NCBI RefSeq assembly: GCF_014850955.1
Contig: NZ_JACXSS010000001.1
Coordinates: 4,278,001 to 4,342,000 of the forward strand
Length of the DNA: 64,000 nt
Source of the DNA: Methylomonas albis
Lineage (GTDB): Bacteria; Pseudomonadota; Gammaproteobacteria; Methylococcales; Methylomonadaceae
Direction: 5' to 3'
The notes under the pieces are model-generated. The model was not told the DNA's origin. It saw only the letters and a program-made list of their open reading frames with translations, and made no database searches. Below are positions 12,401 to 19,400 of the stretch, one piece after another. The first letter of the stretch is position 1. Each line of letters begins with the position of its first letter. Position numbers and translations under genes: made by a program.

Positions 12401-14105
12401 AGCCGAGGATTTTGCAAAATTATTGCAAGATAGCGTTGGAACCGAGGGTCGTTTCCAAGGCATCGTGCATTTATGGAGTCAAGACGAACCCCAAGTCGAG
12501 GACAGTCAATGGCTAGCCCACAACCAAAGCCTCGCTTGCGCCAGTGTGCTGCACTTGGTTCAGGCTTTGGTTCGCGCCGGATGGCCAAACGGCACACATT
12601 TGTGGTTGGTCAGCCGTGGCAGTCAAGCCGTCGGCAACGAAACGGGCAATCGGCAAATTCAGCAAGCGCCGTTGTGGGGCTTGGGCTTGGTCGTGGCGCT
12701 GGAACACCCGGAATTCGCTTGCACCCTGATAGACCTGGATCCGGCGATACCACCTACCGATACCGACGATCTACTGGCCAGTCTGCAGCCGGACGATGGC
12801 GAATCCAGAATCGCTTGGCGGCAAGGTGTACGATACGTTGCCCGCCTCATCCGCCAAGCGGCTCCCGCCGGCAAGCGCCCATCGCTGGTGCGGGGCGATG
12901 CCAGTTATCTGATTACCGGCGGCACCGGCAGCTTGGGACTCAGCACAGCCGCCTGGTTGGTAGCGCAAGGCGCCAGACACCTGTTATTGACCAGCCGCGG
13001 CGAAGCCGCCAAGGAAGCCTTGGAAGCCGTAAGCCGCATGAAACAGGCCGGCGCTCAAGTGCTTTTGATGCGAGCGGATGTATCGGATATGCAAGCGCTG
13101 ACCGAAGTATTCCACAAAATCGACACCGCCCTCCCGCCCCTGCGCGGCGTGATGCACTGCGCCGGCAGCATTGAGGACGGCATGCTTGCCGAGCAAAGTT
13201 GGCAACGCTTTAAACAAGTGTTACCCGCGAAAATCCAAGGCGCCTGGCATCTCCATCAACTCAGCCGGACACTGCCATTGGATTTTTTCGTGTTGTTTTC
13301 ATCCGCCGCCTCAGTGTTAGGCAACCAGGGGCAAGGCAATTATGCCGCCGCCAACACTTTCCTGGACGGTTTAGCCCATTATCGACAACAGCAGGGATTG
13401 GCGGCTACCAGTATTAACTGGGGACCGTGGGACAGCATAGGCATCGCCGCATCGGACGCCGGCATTGCCAAGCATATGGGCCGCTTGGGCTTCACAGGCA
13501 TTCAACCCGATATCGGCATATTGGCTTTGGAACAAATCCTGGCGAGCACCGGTAACATCGCACAAATCAGCGTAATCGATTGGGATTGGCAAAAATATCT
13601 CGCCCAACTCAATACGCCGCCGCATTTCTTCTCGGAACTCAGCAAAACCGCCCCAACGGCAATAAAGGAAAGCGGCGCCTCCACGGCGGATATATTGCTG
13701 GAACTGCGGCATGCATCGCCGGAAGCTCGCAAGCAGCTACTTGGCAATTTGGTGCACGACACGGTACGGCAGACGCTGGGTATACACGAATCGCTGCATT
13801 TGGATGCTGCCAAGCCCCTGGCCGACCAGGGCTTGGACTCCTTGATGGCGGTACAGATGCGAAATGTGCTGGGCCGTCACTTGCAGCAGGCCTTGCCGGT
13901 CAGTCTGGCGTTTAACTACCCTACCGTAAACGACATTACGCACTACGTAGAAGAATTGATGGACGCCGCGCTAATCTCGCTTACGCAACCTAGCCGCGGC
14001 GAACCACCCGAACCCGCGCCGCGCGACGATTCCGCCAGCTTTAACGCGCAGTCGCTACTGGCAGACCTAGACAAGCTCCTTGACGAACCGAGTCTGAACT
14101 CATGA
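3405..14105 (+). CDS. hybrid NRPS/PKS starter protein: acyl-ligase, KR-like, PRMT-type MT, PCP, KS-AT-DH-KR-ACP
   Basis: 3566 residues. Residues 1-125 resemble the C-terminal lobe of adenylating enzymes. An acyl-adenylating domain follows at about 160-740 (LSSGSTGIPKAV near 325, WAPNFAY, DTGDSG); it looks like acyl-ligase starters rather than amino-acid A domains. Next come a KR-like domain (about 945-1190) with altered cofactor motif DNGLEGIG and no catalytic Tyr, and a PRMT-like methyltransferase (about 1190-1560; VLDIGTG near 1288, double-E loop SEIVG..GCEG). A PCP (Ser1666) leads to KS (Cys1915, hybrid PCP-accepting type with MNTYLLNN), AT (Ser2366, HAFH, malonyl), DH (His2668, Asp2837, but G and P of HxxxGxxxxP changed to D and S), KR (Ser3300, Tyr3313) and ACP (Ser3479). 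It should load and possibly O-methylate a starter acid, then add one ketide. The start is the first ATG after an in-frame stop at 3372. It overlaps the next gene by ATGA. Confidence 0.92.
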   Translation: MVTALLNDPAIEEYMVLERKTQQGKLERVAYIVTTEADNFEQLQLRLHAQAEGQIATFVAVAYLPLNDDGTVDETALARVPVLSAEFTENVTKRIAALPDIERAACISGYWPDKPRHIHVGKLLKNAVPGAAHQSQAKTPLQATLSDAPAAISHGQPLPQRDGAAQVLQQVLFAAQTDTPIIYIDHDGSERIESYGSLLTEACRILHGLRRTDLKPGDKVVFQLERNDDILPAFWGCLLGGFEPVIVPVPVSYDIESRALEQLQQVWSLFDQPLIFTNHAHGASIRSSSQTTSFADANWVAIEALRDNPADMQIHTAAPDDVAFYTLSSGSTGIPKAVALTHRNLLARARGTNMLCRHSADDVILNWLPFDHIGSISEWHLRYLDLGCQLVYAPKDYVLAQPLRWLELIHRYRARHSWAPNFAYALVTNTLNNEPQRDWDLSCVKSLLTAGESITRTTTRDFLAKLANYGLQPSTLVAAFGMSEVCSGVNYHQPAAGQSLGFHHLDRNSLSGAVRRVEVDDERCVSFASLGPVIPGVSMRIVDDQQRVLPEETIGRFQLKGEVLTPGYYLNPEANKVFGADGWFDTGDSGFISGGELVLTGRVGAGIIINGANFYNNEIEAAVEQIPGIAASFTAACAVRPQGCDELKLAIFFHADYENNDAVLLKLLKTIQSRLIKRLGIKADYLIPLDCSAIPKTGIGKIQHKKLISQFQQGDFQAILEHLDVLTANEHTLPDRFHKKIWRRKQQTPMNRTDSGASLIFLDRLELGLRVASELATAGIQCIVVKSGESYAQLGALEFSIRPNDPQHYRRLLEWIRTSDIRLGPILNLFDYASEPAEAGNLLALAQALSALGTVGPLRLLTVSCDTHDAIGYANAARSELLHRIEQAFPALRCLQLDCPTDNPPTYAPAIVKELLGTAIDSEIAYRGPHRWVMGLQPIDMATASQAFPIGLPFRRQAVYIIDNGLEGIGPQLAEYLLNRYHARLLLLGKTPLLTQSGLTDKDADRLAYYQRLRQLSGECIYLAIADLDQAAFQQTVSAALSTWGDQLDGIIRLAHTLADGSLLELPPEALQTRLSAELIGTSALHRILEQYRGKLFVTLSSTDGCFNPANQNLPTEFDSRPTMTNSPRVCHIGLSDWDLLNIASSPNEQSTATSLMRGNLNAILVALQLNETQILIGLDNASPAVRAKTHSGPPQLAKTKIYFTARRLMAPSGLNPEPLTDRYGTPIPCDYIQLHEPESAGAQQLELWPSVAEYFVYDDLIYYALANDERRNQSYRIALQRTVPGKIVLDIGTGKEAILARLALEAGARKVYAIEMGDEAYAQAVAHIQQLGLEDKITIVHGDATQVDLPELADICVSEIVGPIGGCEGAAALINNAHRFLRPGGIMIPGRSITKIAAARFPDALLPHPGFYQVPSRYTGKIFDEVGYPFDLRLCIKNFPRGNLLSNADIFEDLDFNRITPLEEQHDIELIIDQASRLDGFLVWLNLHTIEGEVIDIIEHEYSWLPVYLPLFHPGIETRPGDRIVATITRSLCDNGLNPDFVVSGQFLCGNGESIPFTCTSYHNKQQYRQHPFYAALFAEDPLGRRPGCRPGNLLQYLPEMPLTAAGEIDRDRLAKLAQGSRPESAQQLPPGSDIEIRIAKIWQDLLEIPQVGLNDNFFELGGHSLLLVQAHARLVEIFGPQLTLVDLFKYPTIGALVELLADEGLRETPSQRGQERAEARSGYKAGHGSSEIAVIGMSCRFPGADDLDSFWHNLAEGVESISFFDELEITGTGIKPSVVHHPDYVKASPLLANVENFDAGFFGYTARDAELMDPQHRLFLECAWEAFETAGYDPIAYEGVAGVYAGASMNTYLLNNLYPNRDTLDIQDDLEVATLDSMGGFLLMVASDKDYLTTRVSYKLNLTGPSVNVQTACSTGLVTIHMACQSLLNGEADLFLAGGAAVQVPQQSGHLFQTGMIVSPDGHCRSFDAQAKGTVFGSGVGAVLLKRMDDALRDRDHIYAVVKGSAVNNDGGVKVGYMAPSSEGQAAVAAEAIAMSGVTADSIGFVEAHGTGTEMGDPIEVNALTQAFRAHTEAKGFCALGSVKTNVGHLQITSGTVGFIKTVLALQHKLIPPTLHFNKANPAIDFDNSPFYINTRPTPWKTAGTPLRAGVNSLGIGGTNAHIILEEAPPPAAVINELERPRHLLMLSARSQPALLAMAERYAAFFANNPRVCLADVCFTANTGRRAFEHRLALPADAVEQLREDLQNFVAGQSPDRVILGQTTPQGRAKIAFLFTGQGSQYPDMGLQLYGSQPVFRQQLDRCAEILQPWLDQPLLEILYPADDSPTALDETAYAQPALFALEYALAALWKSWGIEPDFVIGHSLGEYVAACIAGVFSLNDGLKLVAERARLMQALPKDGEMWVVFAAEAHLRPLLAAYPNDVAIAAVNGPESVVISGKKSALSEIVARLEHDGYNTQPINTSHAFHSPLMQPMLADFARIAAGISYTAPQIPLVSNLTGTLASDEIATPEYWRRHIRQPVKFMAGVQSLSQHGCEIFIEIGPKPTLLGMGARCLGSDHALWLPSLRPGETAWQTLLNSLGQLSVCGPVDWKGFDQAYQRRRLPLPTYPFQRRRHWLDRPAALTTAVRSNDSSQPLLGHKLQLPTVQATIYENRFSAETLPFLLDHRVYDEIVVSGACHVAMMLNAATESFGNSAYVLKDVFFPEPLIIPGGQTRSVQVIVTPTTDSNATLQLISFAATAAAEQASVATHAEGTFAPAVAHSPGKSFPSLWERCGESLSTEVFYQAQADRHIHLGPSYRWLESIKLGNRESICRLRKPQSLGGLDPKQLHPGLLDACFGLLLATGILAEDETWLPFAIEEIRVFRTPDDSPLWGHLVLRAADAAKRVIADAALCDASGQVLIEFIGLEARAANLKAIQRYLPSRADRLLYRSAWLPLAASQPAVDIAGQWLIFADRRETARKLAQQLTDRGDRCVLVTPGSVYGMVGPNHYCVNPEQAEDFAKLLQDSVGTEGRFQGIVHLWSQDEPQVEDSQWLAHNQSLACASVLHLVQALVRAGWPNGTHLWLVSRGSQAVGNETGNRQIQQAPLWGLGLVVALEHPEFACTLIDLDPAIPPTDTDDLLASLQPDDGESRIAWRQGVRYVARLIRQAAPAGKRPSLVRGDASYLITGGTGSLGLSTAAWLVAQGARHLLLTSRGEAAKEALEAVSRMKQAGAQVLLMRADVSDMQALTEVFHKIDTALPPLRGVMHCAGSIEDGMLAEQSWQRFKQVLPAKIQGAWHLHQLSRTLPLDFFVLFSSAASVLGNQGQGNYAAANTFLDGLAHYRQQQGLAATSINWGPWDSIGIAASDAGIAKHMGRLGFTGIQPDIGILALEQILASTGNIAQISVIDWDWQKYLAQLNTPPHFFSELSKTAPTAIKESGASTADILLELRHASPEARKQLLGNLVHDTVRQTLGIHESLHLDAAKPLADQGLDSLMAVQMRNVLGRHLQQALPVSLAFNYPTVNDITHYVEELMDAALISLTQPSRGEPPEPAPRDDSASFNAQSLLADLDKLLDEPSLNS

Positions 14106-14929
14106 GAACAGAAAATTTAGATTCAGCCTTTTGCCCCCGCCAACCCGCCACCGCAGTAGCGAAAGCGCATGTGCCCATCAAGTTTAACGACTGGATAACC
14201 TGTCCAAACCCAAAGCCTGCGGCACAGTTAAGGCTGTTTTGTTTACCGTTTGCCGGAGGCGGAGCTTCGATCTACAGAACCTGGGGAAAAGGCCTATCGC
14301 CGGCGATTGAGGTTTGCCCGATACAGTTGCCCGGACGGGAAAACCGCTTTCGCGAGCCGGCACATACCGCTGCCCTGCCTTTGGCCGAGCTTCTTGCGGA
14401 TCAGATTCAACGGTATGCCGAGAAACCGTTCATGTTGTTCGGCCATAGCATGGGGGCCTTGCTGGCGTTTGAACTAACCAAAATCCTGCAACGCCAAAAC
14501 GCACCGTTGCCGCTGACGCTGTTTCTTTCCGCTCACCGTGCCGCACATTTGCCGGCACGTCGAGCGCCAATGCACGCATTGCCTGACCAGGAATTCATCG
14601 AAAAACTCCGCCGTTTCGGCGGCTTTCCGGACGAGATTCTCGAACATCAGGATCTGCTGGACTTTTTACTGCCGACACTGCGAGCCGATCTGACCTTGTG
14701 CGACTTCTACGACTATGTCCCCGATACGCCGCTGAATTGTCCACTACAATTGTATGCTGGTCGCCAAGACACGGAAGTTTCGCCCGAAGACGTTGAAGCC
14801 TGGAGCGAACACACCACGCAGAGCGCCAATCTCCATGTATTTCCGGGAGGACATTTCTTTCTACGCTCGGATGCCGACGCGCTGATGCAGGCAATCAGCA
14901 CGGCATCAAGCCGGTTTGTAGTGCTTTGA
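14102..14929 (+). CDS. type II thioesterase (editing hydrolase)
   Basis: A 275-residue alpha/beta hydrolase of the GrsT/RifR type. It has CLPFAGGGAS near residue 47, the nucleophile motif GHSMGA with Ser116, Asp223 in GRQD and His251 in GGHFF, which complete the expected catalytic triad. Family role: it hydrolyses aberrant acyl groups from stalled carrier proteins and so keeps NRPS/PKS lines working; it is not the chain-releasing enzyme. The first 40 residues extend beyond the usual family start. The ATG is still preferred because it is translationally coupled to the upstream synthetase through an ATGA overlap. It is followed by 77 bp and the MbtH-like gene. Confidence 0.93.
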   Translation: MRTENLDSAFCPRQPATAVAKAHVPIKFNDWITCPNPKPAAQLRLFCLPFAGGGASIYRTWGKGLSPAIEVCPIQLPGRENRFREPAHTAALPLAELLADQIQRYAEKPFMLFGHSMGALLAFELTKILQRQNAPLPLTLFLSAHRAAHLPARRAPMHALPDQEFIEKLRRFGGFPDEILEHQDLLDFLLPTLRADLTLCDFYDYVPDTPLNCPLQLYAGRQDTEVSPEDVEAWSEHTTQSANLHVFPGGHFFLRSDADALMQAISTASSRFVVL

Positions 14930-15006
14930 GCGCGTCGTGCCTGGCTTACATAACGGCTAAGACGGTCATCCATTCCCTAACCTCTATATCATTCTAAGAG
15001 ACACCC

Positions 15007-15594
15007 ATGCAACACGATGAACAGGAAGACCAAACCCTTTACAAAGTGGTAGTGAATCATGAGGAGCAGTACTCCATCTGGCCTGCCGAGCGCGAACTTC
15101 CCCTAGGTTGGAATGATGTCGGCTTTAGCGGCCTGAAAGCCGAATGCTTGGAACATATCGAGAAAGTATGGGTGGATATGCGCCCCCTCAGCCTGCGCAA
15201 ACAGATGGAAGAGGCCGCTCGCAATCCACCACCGCCAAGCGAAGCCATACCAACCGAAGACAGCGGCGAGGACGACTTGGTGGCGCGACTGGCTGACGGT
15301 CCCCAGCCTGTTGAGCTAGGCCTGCGCCCTGAAAAATCCATCGCCGCCCTGCAGGGATGCCTGGATCGGGGATTCGTGCATATCGTCTTCCCGCAAACTC
15401 AGGGCGGAACCGAGCTTGGTATCAAACTGGATCGGGACGATAGCGACCTTAGCCAGGCCAATTTTGAAACTCAGACCGGTAAAATTCGCTTGGTTGGCGG
15501 TTTAACCCTCAATTACACCAAAGTCCGCTGCATAGCCGATGTCGATCTGGCAACTTTCGGCGGACAGGGGCATCTTGAAATTATTGCCGGATAG
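15007..15594 (+). CDS. MbtH-like protein with an unidentified C-terminal domain
   Basis: 195 residues. Residues 10-67 carry the full MbtH signature: [14 protein letters not shown], the CL.HI segment and VDMRPLSL. MbtH proteins are about 60-75 residues long, bind NRPS adenylation domains and help their folding or activity. Here a Pro- and acid-rich linker (about 70-95) joins a second domain of about 100 residues rich in predicted beta strands ([31 protein letters not shown]). I do not recognise this part. The gene sits between the type II thioesterase and the PPTase, as expected for an accessory factor of the A domains in the 34654 and 58595 genes. The next gene begins 5 bp after its stop. Confidence 0.85.
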   Translation: MQHDEQEDQTLYKVVVNHEEQYSIWPAERELPLGWNDVGFSGLKAECLEHIEKVWVDMRPLSLRKQMEEAARNPPPPSEAIPTEDSGEDDLVARLADGPQPVELGLRPEKSIAALQGCLDRGFVHIVFPQTQGGTELGIKLDRDDSDLSQANFETQTGKIRLVGGLTLNYTKVRCIADVDLATFGGQGHLEIIAG

Positions 15595-15599
15595 CGACC

Positions 15600-16411
15600 T
15601 TGCAAGCGCAATCACAGCTTTTTCCGAAACATTCGGGCTTACCATCGACGACCGAAGCCGCGGATTTTTTGCCGTCCCCGGAAACAGGCAGCGTCCGCGT
15701 TTGGCAGCTTAATTTGGATGCGCTGAGCGGATTTACCGACCAGCTGGAAGCTATTTTGTCCCCTGACGAACGCGAACGCGCCCATGCCTTTGCCACCCCC
15801 AACTGCAACAGCGCTTCATTGGCGGACGCGGAGCGTTACGACTGATTTTAGGCGCTTGTTGTGCAAAAGCGCCGGAACGCCTGGTGTTTACCTATGGCCC
15901 TTACGGCAAACCCGCTTTGACTGGCGCCGATGCTGTCTGGAAATTTAATATGGCCCACAGTCAGCATATTGGGTTGATTGCGGTATCCCGCGATATAGAA
16001 ATCGGCGTGGATGTTGAAATCGACCGACCGATACCCGACCTTGCCGGCCTGATCGCCTTATGTTTTTCGAACCAACAACGCAACGCTTGCCTGACCCGGT
16101 CCAAACCACAACAACTGCTCGAGTTTTACCGAACCTGGACTTGCAAAGAAGCACTCTTAAAAGCCAGCGGTGAAGGCTTGCAAATCGATTTACCGGACCT
16201 GGAGATTGGCGAAGACGGCACGGTTTTACGTTGGCCCGCCAAATTGCAAGCCTATAGCCGTTATCGGGTCTATCCCCTCCCGCAAATAAAAATTCCGGCG
16301 GCCCTGGCCTTGGGACCGGAGCTGACGGATTGGCAATGCGAGGAATTTCCGTTACACGCTTTAGAGCGTTTGTTTGACCATGATGTAAATCGAGGCAAGC
16401 TTTATGTCTGA
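15600..16411 (+). CDS. Sfp-type 4'-phosphopantetheinyl transferase, interrupted by a frameshift
   Basis: Two frames make one Sfp-like protein of about 270 residues. The first, from a TTG at 15600, contains VRVWQLNLDAL and LSPDERERA, then runs into a stop near 15845. The second resumes at the CCCCC run (15796-15800) with QLQQRFIGGRGALRL and continues to 16411. It carries GVDVEID and WTCKEALLKASGEGL, the Mg/CoA-binding and catalytic motifs of the family. One extra C in the run would restore a continuous frame. The enzyme would attach phosphopantetheine to the carrier-protein serines of this assembly line. The lesion is either a homopolymer sequence error or a genuine or phase-variable inactivation. 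The 3' end overlaps the next gene by 8 bp. The TTG start is uncertain. Confidence 0.85.
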
Positions 16412-19400
16412 TCAGGAAAAAATGGCTCAATTCGCACAGCAAGACCGAGAAGAAGCCTATAGACAAGCTTTACAAAAAGCCACGATCAGCATTCGGCAAC
16501 TGCTGGAAGAAAACGCCTCGCTCAAACACAAGGAGCCCATTGCCGTTATCGGCATGGCCTGCCGCTTTCCCGGCGGCGCCAATAACCCTGAACAGTTTTG
16601 GCAACTATTGGAAAACGGCTCCGATGCCACCACCGAAGTCCCAGCCGATCGCTGGCTGGCCAAGGATTATTACGACGCCGACCCACAGGCACCGGGCAAA
16701 ATGTACACCGCTCAAGGCGGCTTCTTGAATATCGCGGTTGATGGTTTCGATGCGGACTTTTTTGGTATATCGCCCAAAGAAGCCCGCGCCATGGATCCGC
16801 AACATAGACTGCTGCTGGAAATAGCCTGGGAGGCCCTGGAACATGCCTGCCTGATTCCAAGCCGCCTAAAAAACAGCAGAACCGGGGTCTACGTCGGCAT
16901 GTCCAGCGACGATTACGCCCGCAGCCACCGCCATTCCGGGCAGCCAGAAAGCATCGACGCCTATGCCATTACCGGCTCCACCTTCAGCACCGCCGTGGGC
17001 CGACTTTCCTACATCCTGGGGCTGCAAGGCCCTTGCATGGCTTTGGATACCGCCTGTTCTTCGTCGCTGGTCGCACTTCACCTGGCCTGTGCAAGCCTTC
17101 GGAACGGAGAATCCGACTTGGCGCTGGCCGGTGGCGTCAATCTGATGCTATCCCCCGAATTGCATATTGGTTTTTCTAAACTTCAGGCCATCTCGCCCGA
17201 TGGCAAATGTAAAACCTTCGATGCATCCGCCAACGGTTATGCGCGCGGCGAAGGCTGCGGCATGGTCGTGCTCAAACGCCATAAAGACGCGATCCGCGAC
17301 AACAACCGCATTCTTGGGCTTATCCAAGGTTCGGCGATTAATCAAGACGGCAAAACCAATGGCTTGGCCGCCCCCAATGGTCTTGCTCAACAGGCCGTTA
17401 TTCGTGAAGCCCTGGCAGATGCCGGGCTCCAGCCGCAAGCGGTGGATTACGTGGAAGCGCACGGTACCGGCACCGTGCTCGGCGACCCTATCGAAGTCGA
17501 AGGCCTGGGCGCGGTGCTGGGAGTCAATCGGCAATCCCCTTTAAGGGTAGGCGCGGTAAAAACCAATATCGGCCACCTGGAACCGGCGGCGGGCATGGCG
17601 GGGCTGATAAAAATCCTGCTGTCCCTGGCCCATGAACAACTGCCGCGGAATATCCATTTCCAACGCCCCAATCCGCATATAGACTGGAACAGTCTGGCGC
17701 TGCGGGTCCTTGCCGATCAATCGCCCTGGCCACGCTCAAGCCGGCCTCGCATTGCCGGCCTCAGCGCTTTCGGCTTCAGCGGCACCAACGCCCATGTCAT
17801 CGTCGCGGAAGCGCCCCTGCCGGAAACTCGTCCCCAAGATGTGCGGCAGAATCTCTACCTGCTGAACCTATCGGCGCGGAACCGTCCCGCATTACTGGCG
17901 CTGATTGCCGACTATCTGCCCCGCTTGTCCCAAGATGCGGCGAAAACCGCATCAACCACGCCGGCCGACCTATGCTACTCGGCAGCAGTCGGCCGTCAGC
18001 ACTGGCCATGGCGGCTGTCCGTTACCGGTCGCAGTCTGGCCGAGATGCGTGACAAACTGGCCGACTTTATCCAACTGGGCCAAGCCAACCGGGATCCGGT
18101 CATCGGACACAGCGAAAACGGCGCCCCCGAGATCGCCTTTTTGTTTACCGGCCAAGGCTCGCAATACCCTGGCATGGGCCAGGCACTCTATCAAACCCAC
18201 ACGATTTTCAAACAAGCCATCGATCGTTGCGATGCGGTGCTGCAACCCCTGTTAAACCGCTCCTTACCCGATTTACTGTTTAACAGCGAAGCCGAAGTTT
18301 TAAACCGGACGGCTTACGCCCAACCCGCAATATTCGCATTGGAATACGCCTTGTACGAACTGTGGCGCTCATGGGGAATCACGCCGTCGGTGCTCATGGG
18401 GCACAGCGTCGGCGAATATGTCGCGGCCTGTGTAGCCGGGGTATTCAGTTTGGAAGACGGTTTAAGCTTGATCGCCGAACGCGGCCGCTTGATGCAAGCC
18501 TTGCCGGCAGGCGGCGGCATGGCGGCGATTGCCGCCCCGGCGAGCCGTGTCGATAGCGCAATAGCACCCTACCAAGGGCGGATTAGTATTGCGGCATATA
18601 ATGAACCCGAACAATTGGTCATCTCCGGCGATCAAGACGCGGTCCGCGCCATTTGCGCCTTGATGGAAAAACAAGGTATCCAAACCACGCCGCTGACGGT
18701 TTCCCATGCTTTTCATTCCCAGCGCATGGACGACATGCTGGCCGAATTCGAGCGCGTCGCGCGGCGCGTGACGTACTCGGCGCCACGCATCAAACTGATC
18801 TCCAACATCACCGGCAGCAGCATAACCGAAGACATTGCCTGTGCCGATTACTGGCTAGAACACATCCGTCGGCCCGTGAATTTTGCGGCGGGCATGGCCA
18901 CGCTCGATCAAGCCGGAATAAAACTATTCTTGGAAATCGGCCCTCAAGCGACGCTGCTTGGCTTGGGACGCCATTGCATCGCCGAGGGCGCGACATGGCT
19001 GGCCAGCATGCGGCGGAACATCCCGGAGCAACAACAACTATCCCGCAGTTTGGCGGAGCTCTATGTACAAGGTGCGGAGATCAACTGGGCGGCAGTGTAT
19101 GCCGATCAAGCCTGTCGGTGGACCGAACTGCCGACTTATCCCTTCCAACGCCAGCGATACCGGGTTGAAACGCCGGCACAGGCCAGAATAACCCACCAGC
19201 CCGCTCCCTCGCAGTTGGCCCATCCGCTGCTGGAGCGAATGATCCGTTCGCCGCTGCTGGAAGCCATCCTGTTCGAGACGCGGTTTGGTGAAGCTCAAAT
19301 GCCGCTACTCAAAGACCACCGGATTTTCGGCAAGACCGTGGTGTCCGGCGCCTGCCTGACCTCGATGATATTAGGTGCGGCCAGGCAGGCTTTCGGCGAA

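Noticed and set aside
14102..14929. Terminal (chain-releasing) thioesterase
   Set aside because: It is a free-standing type II enzyme without carrier fusion and lies after the first synthetase, so it fits editing rather than release.
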